Positions 1-10,690 are shown, counted from the stretch's first letter. The stretch: DNA of 64,000 nucleotides from Turritopsis dohrnii (GCA_027922465.2 BQMF02000025.1:1336501-1400500), one strand, 5' to 3'. Numbers and translations: made by a program. Notes: generated from the sequence alone by a model not told the origin.

Positions 1-888
1 CGGTTACCTCGATAATCGTTGACACTTGTTCTCTTATCCACGTTAGGTCTGGCTGGTAGCGTTGCAGGTGGAGGAAATAGCACCTCTCACGCTGAACAAC
101 GGTAGTCTGGAACGCCCGCTTGATCTCTTTAGCAAGCTTGTCACAGATCTTATTGTGACGCCCCGACCTCAGCCGCTCAGAACGTATGCACTCGTTCAAA
201 ATGTGCAAGTCAGTCTCAGCTTGTCTTCCGCACCACCTACACTTAATAATCTCTTGAGCAGCCTTGCCCGGATGTTCGTTCAACCGTGTAGGAATTGTGC
301 CACTCAAGAGTTTCAGGGCAGTGATAAAATTCTGCCCTGTTAGTACGGAAGTGTGCCACAGCCATTGTCTTGAGACTATGGACTGTGTCATACAAGCGAG
401 CGCTTGTCCATTATGAGTTCGTTCAAGAGCTGAGTGCCAATGTAGCCTTTCTTCAGTACCCGAAATAGGTACTGATGCATTCAATTTGCTAGCATTGTAC
501 ACATCAGCCGCGAGTGCAACCGCATACTCAACCGAATCTTGGGATTGGAGGAGCTTGGCCGACGCTTTCTTACGCATGCGTAAAATCGCGTTTTGAATGG
601 CTATTAAGTCCCCTCCATTTTTATGGTGGATCCAAGAATTCGGTGTCCATTCCGGCAAGTGGAGACAACGTTTAAGATGACCTCTAACGGTACGATTGAG
701 CCTCTTTAACTTTGCAATCCCTACATCGGCCAGTCTCAGTTGGTGAGTGATTTTACTCACAACACCCAGCTTGATTGCGATAGCTTTTTGGACTGGCCTT
801 AAGGGTGCCGCTTCGATGTTATTTAGCCACTCCTCCCAGGTGCTCTGTGGCAGAACAATATCTCCTAGGAGGTTAATGTTAACCCCGA
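1..888 (-). pseudogene. R8-like ORF, C-terminal part: linker, CCHC knuckle, start of RLE nuclease
   Basis: This frame is open from about 888 to the window edge, without a stop, shifted relative to the upstream RT frame. It begins with TYLGVNI, typical of the end of the R2 RT/thumb. Near its end are a CCHC knuckle (CRWC..HILNEC) and the RSGRH and YQPDLTW patterns that open the restriction-like endonuclease of this clade. The join between the FADD block and TYLGVNI is far shorter than in intact R2-type proteins, so an internal deletion with a frameshift is inferred. The frame runs off the window, so the nuclease active site is not fully visible. Confidence 0.8.
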
Positions 889-2684
889 GGTAAGTTGGCA
901 ATTCCTCGAAGGTCAGTCATGAGGACAAGGTCGTCAGCAAAGGCTAGGGAGTTTACCAGCTCCTCCCAGATGGTAATGCCTGTGCTAGTTCTTCCTAGTG
1001 TATACAGAAGCTGGTCCAACACTAGGTTGAACAGCAGGGGGCTAAGCGGGCACCCCTGCTTGACGCCTTTCCTTACACTAATAGGATCGGTCGTGCCGTT
1101 AGGTGTACGGATTTGTGTGGTGCACTTCTCATACAGACTCTGGACGATCATGATGGTGTGATCTGGTACACCATTACGCCGTAATGCGTTCCAGAAAGAT
1201 GAGTGGGGTATACTGTCAAAGGCCTTTGCTAGGTCGAGGAAGCAGATGTTTACCTACCTCCTGGCTCGACGGGACCGTTTGATGGCTGCTTGCACAATTT
1301 TTACATTGGCATAACAGCCATCGGCCTTAATAAAGGCTTTCTGTCGCGGATGGAATGCGATGTGTCCCCTAAGTTTCGTGTCGAGCACTTTAGCAAAGAG
1401 CCTAACGAACAGGTTACCAATAGTTATAGGCCTCCAGTTGTTAGGATCTGCGCGGTCACCTTTTTTGTGTAGTATGGTTGTTCTACACGCGCCTTCTTCG
1501 GGTGGCACAACACCAGTCTTCCGTCACAAGTTGAAGAGGTGTGAAAGGCGCTCTCCACCGATGACTTTTAGGTGTCGCAATTGCCATCGGTCAGGGCCAG
1601 CAGCAGTATCCTTATATGTGTCTTTGATTGCGGTAGACACTTCAACTGGAGCTATTGGGGTTAGGACGACATTGTTGACCTTGTCGTCCCTCTGTTCCAG
1701 CTCCCCCTCATCAGAGCCGCCCTCCAGTCGTTCCCAGTAGAACTGATCTAGTTGTTCTAGTGTAGGGTAAGAATCATCGCCGGAGACATTAAATTCACCT
1801 TTGATGACGCTCTGAATTGCACCCTTTCTATCTTTCTTCCAGAGCTCTTGTAGAGCTGCCCATTTTTGACGCCATGATTGCGTTCTACTAACACGACCAG
1901 TTGCTTTCTTCACCTTAGACTTTGGTGCTCTTTGTTTAGGAGGCCTGGGACCTAGGTTAACTAGGTCACTCAAGATGGTCTTCGTCTCCTGCCAACTGGC
2001 GTGCCCCTCAAAGTAACCTTTGAGGGTGACGTCAAAAGGGTCAGAACTAGTTTGAGATGAAATCCATTTGTCAAGGGATACAAAATCCAGGTGGGAACTG
2101 TCATTCCCTACACTATCCTGGGGGGTCCCGATACTCGTGTACCATTCAGGGTCAGTAGTGAAATCGCTAGTATAGATGTTACGATACTGCGAAGACTGTC
2201 TGATCTTCCCAATTGCCTGCACGGTTCTGTATGGGAAGAACTCGTGTAACCGGATGTTAATCTTTCCCAAGCCCTCTGCCCGCAGCGACTTTTCCTTCTT
2301 TGCCAATTCTTCGAGTTCGTTCTTTGACCAGGAAAATACTTTCTTGGTCGGTAACGACTCGTTGAATTCCTTGGGATGCTGTGTTCTCTCATGTTGTCGC
2401 TGCCCCGGGTAGGTCTCGAAAGACCTAGGGCAATGAGGGCACTTGAACAAAAGGTTAGGATCAGGCAGCTGCTCAACTATACCCTGACACGTTCTGAGGT
2501 GCGTACCGATACTCCTGCATACACTACTTTGCATGTTGCATTTCGTGCATACGTAAAGGAGATTTTTCTTGGCAGTTTGATGGTATCTCAGCAGGTGTTT
2601 GCACATGGCCGCGTTGTTGTTAAATTGGCCAATGCACAAAGGACATTTCCAGCATCCGGAACTTCCCGGATGTAGAACTCTTAC
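879..2684 (-). pseudogene. R8-like ORF, N-terminal part: three zinc fingers and reverse transcriptase
   Basis: A single frame stays open from 2684 to 879 apart from a TGA at 1524-1526 and a TAG at 1254-1256. Near the N-terminus are three fingers: C-x2-C-x12-H-x4-H starting CPLC, a CCHC finger starting CTKC, and another CCHH finger starting CPHC. In R2-clade proteins these bind the rDNA target. The RT follows, with the LAKAFDS, KQGCPLSP and FADD blocks. No ATG lies between the upstream stop (2685-2687) and finger 1; the first in-frame ATG is inside that finger, which fits the non-AUG initiation known for R2 elements. The frame breaks after the FADD block, where the RT thumb appears deleted. 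Confidence 0.85.
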
Positions 2685-3047
2685 TTAGAACTCTTACTTT
2701 GTCGGTTCCAATCCGGCGGCGCACGCTTCCGCGCCCCCGGTAGTACTTGGAATACTTTCGACTTTCATGCTATTAGGAACCAGGATGTTACCCACCATAC
2801 AGATGGTTAGTCTGCATGGTTTGATGCCACAAGGTATGGATAGGAGGTTATGGCCCCTCCCGCTGGCCCACTGACTACCATTTAGCCGTTTGAAACAAAC
2901 GTTACCAGTTGCGCCACGAGGAGGCAGATAGTCAGTACTTAGGTTCCGCTGACAGCCAAACGAATATAGCACGGCACACTTTGGCTGAAGGCATGTGTTA
3001 CAGGTGGTTACCGGGCCACCCTGCCATAGTGCATCCGTTTTGACTGC
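2685..3047 (-). other. 5' untranslated region of the R8-like element
   Basis: This lies between the end of 18S homology and the open frame. R2-clade elements often carry an HDV-like self-cleaving ribozyme here to free the transcript from rRNA. I see a possible 7-bp hairpin (AGCCAAA at 2954-2960 with TTTGGCT at 2980-2986) and G-rich runs, but I could not fold a double pseudoknot by eye, so the ribozyme is only a possibility. Confidence 0.35.
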
Positions 3048-4269
3048 AGTTTCAGCTTTGCAACCATACTTCCCCCGGAATCCAAAAACTTTGGTTTCCC
3101 TTAAGGTGCCAACGGGGTCGTACAATAACGCCCGCTGATCCCTAGTCGACATCGTTTATGGTTAGAACTAGGACGGTATCTGATAGTCTTCGATCCTCTA
3201 ACTTTCGTTCTTGATTAATGAAAACACTCTTGGCAAGTGCTTTCGCAGTTGTTCGTCTTTCGTAAATCCAAGAATTTCACCTCTGACAACGAAATACGGA
3301 TGCCCCCAATTGTCCCTCTTAATCATTACTTCGGTCCTAGAAACCAACAAAATAGGACCAAAGTCCTATTCCATTATTCCATGCTCATGTATTCAAGCGA
3401 TAGCCTGCTTTGAACACTCTAATTTTTTCAAAGTAAACGTCGTAAATCCTACCCTCACCTTGCGGCGGACCAACTGGCCCGTCCCGAAATCCAACTACGA
3501 GCTTTTTAACTGCAACAACTTTAATATACGCTATTGGAGCTGGAATTACCGCGGCTGCTGGCACCAGACTTGCCCTCCAATTGATCCTCGTTAAAGGATT
3601 TAAATTGTACTCATTCCAATTGCGAGACCTAATAAGACCCCGTATCGTTATTTCTTGTCACTACCTCCCCGAGTTGGGATTGGGTAATTTTCGTGCCTGC
3701 TGCCTTCCTTAGATGTGGTAGCCGTTTCTCAGGCTCCCTCTCCGGAATCGAACCCTAATTCTCCGTCACCCGTTACAACCATGGTAAGCCACTACCTTAC
3801 CATCGACAGTTGATAGGGCAGAAATTTGAATGAAACATCGCCGGCGCTAGGCCATTCGATTCGAAAAGTTATCATGAATCACCAAGTAGACGAGCCACGA
3901 GGACTCGCATTGGTTTTTACTCTAATAAATACATCCCTTCCAGAAGTCGGGATTTTTCGCATGTATTAAAGTCTGTTCATAAATTATATGCACTGATTTC
4001 AGCTTTTATATAAAAACCAGGCTCAAGGGAATTGATGTAATTTGCTAAATCTGGTTTCCACATGGTAACTGAAATTAGTGCACATATTTTTTGAACAGAC
4101 TTTAGCTCTAGAATTACCACAGGTATCCATGTAGTAAAAGGTACAATCAAATAAACGATAACTGATTTAATGAGCCATTCGCAGTTTCATAGTACTAGTG
4201 CTTATACTTAGACATGCATGGCTTAATCTTTGAGACAAGCATATGACTACTGGCAGGATCAACCAGGTA
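3048..4269 (-). rRNA. 18S rRNA gene, 5' part only, interrupted
   Basis: The minus strand begins with the universal 18S start TACCTGGTTGATCCTGCCAG at 4269. It continues through GCCAGCAGCCGCGG near 3555, the GAAATTCTTGGATTTACG stretch near 3270, and ends at GCTGAAACT (3048). The expected next bases TAAAGGAATTGACGG are absent and the R8-like element follows. A MITE interrupts it at 3969-4102. The V4 region between GCCGCAAGGTG and TTTACTTTGAAAAA looks tens of bases shorter than in typical animal 18S. This copy cannot make a normal rRNA. Confidence 0.95.
3969..4102. mobile_element. 134-bp MITE inside 18S, TA target duplication
   Basis: The ends are imperfect inverted repeats of about 33 bp starting AAGTCTGTTCA. 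Removing 3969-4102 and one TA restores the conserved 18S run ATGTATTAGCTCTAG, so the TA at 3967-3968 and 4103-4104 is the target duplication. TA duplications are characteristic of Tc1/mariner-type transposases. There is no coding capacity. Confidence 0.9.
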
Positions 4270-5007
4270 ACTACCTTCACTAGCACTTCCTAAGAAGTGT
4301 AGTAGCGAAACACAGGACAGATACTGACGTCATAATGAAATTTTTCGATTTTTGGTGATTTTGGCGCGACATTAACAGAATAATTATTGTAAATTCAGCG
4401 CGTAATTTGATTTCAAATAAAAGAACAATATATTATCTATATTTTGCAAAAGACCAGACCTCAATATCACCTTGCAAAAAGATTTTATAAAGAATTAAAG
4501 ATGGTACAGAAATTGGTCACGCAACCTTTAAATGGGCGTGGTCGCCAAAATCGGACATCCGCATGGGAAAAATCTATCATTGAAGTTGGGGCGTTATAAC
4601 AATTACAAAAATATGGTATTATATGGGGGGTAAAAAATCTTTAGAAAAGTTAACACTATTTTAAGGCATATTAAGTAGTATTAGAAATATTTCTTTTTAA
4701 CAAAAGTAATGACCGTAAAGAAAAATAACCCATTCTTTAAATTTCTTGGAAGTCTATTCCCACCCTGACCTGGCCCTTACTGCGTTGGTACCATCTCCCT
4801 GATACATAGCTCCCTTATACAGCAGCGCTCTCCGCGAGTATGCATAGAATTGTAAGTTAAAACTTGGAATTTTTAAAACTTTTCAATCACGTTAGAACAT
4901 TTTTATACTAGTCATATAGTCCTATGCCTTTTGTTAGTTTTGTTGTAAGGAAGAACTAAATGAATAAGAGTAACCCATGAAACATTTTTTTTCTCGAATA
5001 AAGTTAG
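4270..5007. other. Flank upstream of 18S (external transcribed spacer candidate)
   Basis: No gene is visible. By position this should be the 5' external transcribed spacer if the rDNA unit was once complete. It is AT-rich apart from a GC-richer, compact block at about 4750-4850 whose nature I do not recognise. Confidence 0.4.
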
Positions 5008-5664
5008 TTACTCCTTCTTGCTCTTCTTGTTCTTCTTTTTTTTCTTCCTTCTTTCGTACTCCTCTTGATCATCTTCTCCTTCAATGTCAAAATCGGCAAG
5101 CTTTCTCTTGAAAGTAAGACGATCTACTGTATCAATAGAAAGTGCCCCAAACTTGTCCGCAACGTCTTCTATGTACGCGTCCCATGTTGTATCTGCCCTA
5201 AGCTTAGGGCAGACTGCATCCTTATGCAATTTGTTGGTGGCCCATTCTGGATGGTTTGCGAGGAACTGATATGCGGCCTACCACGCCAGTTCCAACTGGA
5301 GGCTGGCGGCAAACTTGAATGCGTCCTCCACGAACGCATCCAGAATGGGCTGTTCTTTAGCCAGAAAGTCGCCAATTTTCCATATGGCTAACCTTACGTC
5401 TCCTAAGAGATAAAAAATATTACATAAGACAAAGAAGTGTACTAAAGTAGAACATTATTGCGTATAATGAATACCTTATAAAGAAACATAATATTGCGTG
5501 ACTTCTGGGACTTTGTGTCGACTATTTGTAACGAAGGTATTAGCGGCTGAATGAGTTTGTGATATCGTTTCAAATATTCTAGGCAATTTGCATTTCCCAT
5601 CACGTACTAGTGGTTGCTCTACATCGTCTCGCAAAATTCCGATAACCCTACGTCTGGACGACAT
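5008..5664 (-). pseudogene. Unrecognised two-exon gene, copy 1
   Basis: Exon 1 (5664 to about 5498) starts MSSRRRVIGILRDD. Exon 2 (about 5402 to 5008, acceptor CTCTTAG) carries an alpha-helical acidic/hydrophobic region, then KRKLADFD, an acidic run, and a very lysine-rich tail that would act as a nuclear or nucleolar signal. Exon 2 contains one in-frame TAG after ELAW. The exon 1 donor is GC rather than the GT seen in copy 2. I do not recognise the family. The conserved exon layout in both copies argues that it was a real gene. It may be a decayed host gene or a passenger of an old element. Confidence 0.5.
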
Positions 5665-5804
5665 AGGGCCTCAAAATTGGTATACTTCAGAAGACTCTTT
5701 AAAGTTGCAAGTTGAATACATTTGTCGTCGTGGGCCATTCAATAAATAAATCAATAGGAGTTAAGTATGTAGTATTTTTGTTCATCAAAATGAATGTATG
5801 AAAG

Positions 5805-6323
5805 TTAGTCGGTCTTCTTCTTTTTCTTCCTTTTTTTTCTTTCTGACTTGACGTCATCATCATCATCTACATCGAAGTCTGCCAACTTCCTCTTTACAAC
5901 AGGACGAGGTGTTGAATCTATGGACAGTGCGGACAGCTTGTCCGCCACATCTTCCACATATGCTTCCCATGTTTTATCTGCCCTAAACTTAGGGCAGTCT
6001 GCATCCTTATGTAATTTGTTTCCCGCTCATACTGGATGGTTCGCGAGGAACCTGTAAGCGGCCAACTACGCCAGCTCCAACTGGAGGCTGGAGGCAAACT
6101 TGAATGCGTCCTCGACGAACGCATCGAGGAAGGGCATTTCTTTACTCAGAAAGTCACCAATTTCTTTTACTGCCAACTTTATGATAAAAAGTATTAGATA
6201 AGTCAAAGAACTGTACTAAAGTAGAATATTATTGCGAATAATGGATACCTTATAAAGAAACATAATATTACCTGACTTCTCGCAGTTTTTATCGATGATT
6301 TGTAATGATGGTATCAGCGGTTG
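5805..6323 (-). pseudogene. Unrecognised two-exon gene, copy 2, 3' part
   Basis: This is a diverged tandem copy of the 5.0-5.66 kb gene. Exon 2 (about 6169-5805) ends with the same KRKLADFD motif, a run of aspartates and a lysine-rich tail, but has a TAG and a TGA at positions where copy 1 reads or nearly reads through. Exon 1 starts beyond the hAT insertion at 10.64 kb and resumes here at 6323 down to a GT donor at 6271. It is pseudogenised by stops and by the insertion. Confidence 0.55.
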
Positions 6324-6877
6324 CAGTCTTCTCCATGAAGAAATTTGTGCCAGCCCGCGCAAATGCGCTGGCGAAACTTCCTTGGACTAATTTGCCAGCG
6401 CAATTACTTTTTTGTTTGGAAGCTGAAACATGGTGGTCTTAACTCACTCAAAGTCCTGTTGGTTTAGGGAACAACACTTAAAACAGAAATTAAAAGTTTT
6501 TTTAATCCCAAGTACACATCTTTTATATTGTAGAACATTGTTTTTTACAATTTTCTAGTAGAGGAAGATCCAACGAAGAAAAAGTGATATCGAACGGAAG
6601 ATTAGTAAGATTCATGTGCGTTTTTGGAAAATGAACATAAACAATTCGGTCTCTTTAATTAGCCTCGTTTTCAAGTAAAACTAGAACTTCATGTTAGGGC
6701 ATGCAGAAAATAAAGAAATATAAATGAAGGCGCTATGGATGGTTCCAACATCGTTCCGCGGGATTCTTGCTTGCCTTATCGATGTAAAAAGGAAGAGACG
6801 TGACGTGTGAAACTCGGATAAAATAAGCTAAAATAAGATAAACGATAAAATAAGCTTAAAGCAAAAAGTCCTTAAAA

Positions 6878-9800
6878 TTACTGTTGTTCGTCATCATCAC
6901 TACTCTCGTCATTATCGTCGCTACTATCACCTGAGTCATCTGAATCACTTATCGATATCCTCGCACTTTTAGGCAGTGGTTCATTGCTTTCTTTATCCAT
7001 CACTTTCTTCCTTCGCTTTTCCATGAAAATTTCGACTGCCCTTTTCTTCAAACCCTCTCTTTCACTTTCATTCCACAAGTTATCATTAACTTTTATGTTC
7101 ATTAACATGACTATTGTGTCATGGTCCAGCTTCAACTTCCTATCGCTGAGTATAAGCGTAAGTGTGCTGAACGATCGTTCTACCGCAGAATTGGATCCAC
7201 TGATGCAAAATGCAATCTCTGCCATTAAGATGAGATTTGGAAATTCTTTCCTTTTAAATTGCAACACATATGCCCAAATCTTGTTAGCATCTGTTCTCTG
7301 ATCAGCGATTTGAGTGCCGAATTGCGCTTTCACAAAATTTCGGAAATGCTTCCACTCCTTCTGAATTCTCGTACTTTCAAAACCTGCATGATCTAATGGA
7401 ACTTTAAATAAAGAATAAAAGGTGTTTAGGTTCTCAACCCCGTAATCTCTCTCGTCTTCCCAATTTCTTGGATCCATCCACAGCATGCAGTCATATCTTT
7501 CATCTTCAAAGCTTCTGAATCTGTTCCTGATTGTGTCAAGCAACTCTTCAGCAACACGCTTCTTTTCCCTAGTAGCTCGATCTACTGACTCTTCTGTAAG
7601 AACAGTGAAGCTCTCGAATTCAATTTTGGTGTACTCCCTATTTGCTGGAGTTCTGACCATGTGCCCAGTCTTAACAAAGCTTGATTTCAGTATCTTATCA
7701 TCCCCTTCTCCATCACTCAATCTGAATCTGCTTAGGTAACTATCTAGTAACTCCTCGTCGGTTCCAGAAACTTCGATGACCTCCTCCAACTCTGAGACGG
7801 TCATTGCTACTAAGGGGCGAATGTCAAATGGGAGCAATTTGTTTTCTTCAAAAATCTTTGAAATTGGAGAGATCTTATCCAATAAATCGAGATAACAGCA
7901 ACATGCACACAAGTTAGAATAGGAACGGAATTGCTTTAACAGACCAAGTATTTTCCCTTTTGTTTCTGGCTTGTGCTTTCTTATTGCGAGGGTATTATCA
8001 AGAGCTGAAATAACTGCTGGGCACATGTCCAACAAACGAGAAAATGCCTTGCGATAATGTGGAATAAATCTGGTGCCAGACAATTTCGGAAAAGTGTAAC
8101 AGCTTATATCTAGCGCCTCTGCTGCCTTCTTTACGTCAGTCTTCAGGGCGCCAGAATTTTTGCAAAGATAATACAGCGTTTGATACATACTGTCAAGATC
8201 TTTAAAAGAGGAGCCTTGAAGTGCGTCCCTTACAGCCAACTCAACTGAGTGATTGACACAATGAACTCCTACCAGCCACGGTCGATTATCGTCCTCTTTC
8301 ATTTTAGTTATCAATCCTCCGACACGCCCAGTGTTTACACTTGCTCCGTCAGAAGTAAAGCAAACTAATTTTTCTCTATACGAGGAGCATGGTAAGGCAC
8401 CGTTTTCATGAAAAATGCTGTCTATTCCGGTTTTCAGTGAACTAGCATCAACACCACCAAATCTTGACATTTGTAAAAGGTTCCCAAACATGCATATTGG
8501 AAGCCTAAAATAGAGCACGCCACACGAAAAGTTCAGTTGATATCTTTCGTATGAAATCCAACTAGTTCCCAGACTTTTTAAAACATTGTGAAAGAGATTT
8601 TCTCCATTTAAAGTCAATAAAATAAACCTTAGAGCAAGGTTCTCCCAAGGTTTTTGCTCTAACGTTATTTTACTGACTTTCAACAAGTATTTGGCCATAG
8701 TAATTTTGTTGAGTTTCTTTTTTATTATTTTCAACAATTCTCTGTATCAAGAAAGCGATAATTGCAAGCAATCTTCAAAGTAATTCCCAGGCCTCCTTAT
8801 TTTCTTGAAGAGAAAATACTGGGCATTGGGCTTGTACATTACTGATAACAGCTAATTTTACCCTTTGTAAGCAATTTTGACCAGAACCATTTCCTTATCG
8901 TCACCAGTTTTTCTGGCTTGAGAGCCGTCAGTTAAAATACCAAAGAAGTTGCTTGCATTAAAAATAGCTCTACATTTCTCAGTGACAGCAGATTGAATGG
9001 CTGCAAGAAATTTCTTTGCGGATCGCCCATCATTTTTTCCTGTAAATAAAATGTATACCCAAATAATTAAGCGACCTTAGTATTAAAGCAGTAAAATTTT
9101 AAGAAATAAATTTTATGAAATTTTATGAAATTGATTTTCATGTTGTTTTCAGAAACTGATTTGGCATGTTCTGCTCTCAAAGATGTTTGTTTCAGATTTT
9201 TTCTTCAACTATGTACAAGACTTTTCTCATACAATGTTTTCGATTTTAAATCGGCACAAAAGTACCTATACCTTCAATAAATTTTAAACCGTTTTTTCTT
9301 TGAACTTCTACCAGAACATTAAAATGACTTAAACTCAAAACCAAACGAAGATAGGCTTCTTGGCTTGACTTTTGAGTCACAGATGTTATTGTTTTCTGCC
9401 TAGGTCCCGTGGGTAGCGCAGAAGATTTAACGACCTGATCTTGTTTTGAAACTCTTTTTTCTTCTTGCAACGCATTTTGATGCAATTTTCCATTATGATG
9501 CCGTTCGACCTGACATAGAAAAATGAGTGGGAATGACATACTAAACTTCCAGGAATTTTGTCGTGAAAATTGTCTCCTTGACAGAGAAAGAAAAACAGAA
9601 AACTAGATAATATTTATCACAAAACTATTTGCATATATACAAAAGTTCACAAACGACTAAAAAATCCTTCTCTTTCTTTAAACCTGTGTAATCTAAACTA
9701 AAATGTATAGAGAACTTAAACCCTTGAGACGATGTCAAATAGTGACACTGGAAGAATAAAAAGCAAAAAAGAAACCTACCGTATGTTTGGTGATGCGTCT

Positions 9801-10031
9801 TAGACCAGTAAGAAAACTTTCCGTTGAACTTTCAGTAGCACCTCTTACTTCAGTTGGTTTTGCCGATTTACTATGGGCGGCACAAACTTTACACCACACT
9901 AAGTTAACATACTCTACATTGTCTTCAAGTACAGTAGTGTAACCAAAGACATCTCGTAAATCCCACTTCAAAAATATGCTCAATTTGGCTTTTTTAACTT
10001 GTGTATCTTGTGAGTGCAATGCCATTTTCAA
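6878..10031 (-). CDS. hAT transposase (ZNF862-like), four exons
   Basis: Proposed exons are 10031-9780, 9509-9272, 9039-8862 and 8504-6878, all with GT-AG junctions in matching phase and no stop, giving about 760 residues. Exons 1-2 make a BED/TTF-like zinc finger (WCKVC ... KHTVERHHNGKLH). Exon 3 holds GILTDGSQARKTGDDKE and exon 4 holds CFTSDGASVNTG; the two Asp residues fit the hAT catalytic core. Exon 4 ends with the dimerisation region around SNSAVERSFSTL and an acidic tail. The frame open upstream of 8504 to 8737 is intronic. Splicing was read by eye, so the exact joins need transcript support. Confidence 0.85.
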
Positions 10032-10204
10032 AAAACGAGTGAAGGAAAAAATTAAATCCTGTATTGAGCTCGCGTGATTATATATTCGAATTCTGGGCTC
10101 GCGTGATTATATTCGAATTCCCAAGTCAATTCAAAATGAACTGACGTAATCGCACAGGTGCATGTTGTGCAACCAACAAAGACGTTGAAGAAGGAAAAAT
10201 AATT

Positions 10205-10455
10205 CAAGCACTCCATTACGCTGTTAAAATATTATAATGAAGTAATTTTAACAAAAGAAAAAAATATCTGTATAGCAACTAAGGTGGAGTTTAGCGATGA
10301 AACAATTGTACTGTAGAAGTATAAAATAAAATTTATAACAAATTCTGCACTCCATTGCACTGTCAAAATATTATTATGAAGTAATTTTAACAAAAGAAAA
10401 AAATCTGAATAATAACACTAAGGTGGAGTTAAGCGATGAAACGTTTGTATGTTGA
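10205..10455. repeat. Two direct repeats of about 110 bp within the hAT 5' region
   Basis: The block beginning near GCACTCCATTACGCTGTTAAA at 10205 recurs near 10347, including TGAAGTAATTTTAACAAAAG and TAAGGTGGAGTT. A shorter duplication (GATTATATTCGAATTC type) lies just before it at 10066-10125. They sit between the transposase start and the terminus, where transposase-binding repeats are often found in hAT elements. Confidence 0.75.
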
Positions 10456-10640
10456 AGTACAAAATGACTTATCAGCTGGCAGAAACTTTCGGTAGAAAAA
10501 ATGAGAAACTTTCGTTAGAAAAAATGCGCTGAAATATGAGTTTCGCCAGCGTATTATCATGCGCTGGCAAACCTAAGAAAGCACAGCGCCAGCGTGCGAA
10601 CGTGCGCCAGCGCAAATGCGCTCGCCTCATGGAGAAGTCT

Positions 10641-10690
10641 GCGGTTGTATGACTTTGTCATACCGTTTCAGGTAATCGAGGCAGTTTGCA
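10641..10690 (-). pseudogene. Unrecognised gene copy 2, displaced exon 1 fragment
   Basis: The sequence resumes the exon 1 reading of copy 2 (KCKLPR..ETV, matching KCKLPRIFETI of copy 1) directly after the hAT right end. It has an in-frame stop after ETV. The start exon is lost where a Helitron-related repeat begins at about 10690. Confidence 0.6.

Larger units (their letters stand above)
1..3047 (-). mobile_element. R2-clade (R8-like) LINE inserted in the 18S rRNA gene
   Basis: The element runs in the same sense as the 18S gene and begins exactly where 18S sequence stops, after GCTGAAACT. Three N-terminal zinc fingers, a reverse transcriptase, a C-terminal CCHC knuckle and the start of a restriction-like endonuclease are all present in R2-clade order. 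R2 itself targets 28S; R8 of Hydra is an R2-clade family reported in 18S, so R8-like is the best name. The 3' end lies beyond the window. Two in-frame stops and an internal deletion show that this copy is dead. Naming as R8 is inference from target and domain layout. Confidence 0.85.
6324..10640 (-). mobile_element. Complete hAT-superfamily DNA transposon
   Basis: The termini are inverted repeats CAGTCTTCTCCATGA and CAGACTTCTCCATGA (right end reverse-complemented), followed by subterminal copies of GCGCAAATGCGCT-like palindromes and GCGCTGGC motifs. The word GCGGTTG flanks both sides (6317-6323 and 10641-10647), consistent with the 8-bp hAT duplication with one mismatch or offset. The paralogue at 5542-5553 shows the uninterrupted sequence AGCGGCTGAATG. 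Inside is a four-exon transposase on the minus strand. Confidence 0.88.

Noticed and set aside
895..1740. Plus-strand ORFs over the R8-like element
   Set aside because: They lie antisense to recognisable RT blocks and carry no domain.
2694..3152. Minus-strand ORF of 152 codons
   Set aside because: It spans the 18S end and the R8-like 5' untranslated region; the reading is a by-product of rRNA sequence.
3211..3594. Plus-strand ORF of 127 codons
   Set aside because: It is entirely antisense to 18S rRNA.
8505..8737. N-terminal extension of the large hAT frame
   Set aside because: It precedes a good splice acceptor and lacks hAT similarity; joining from 8504 gives continuous phase with the upstream exon.
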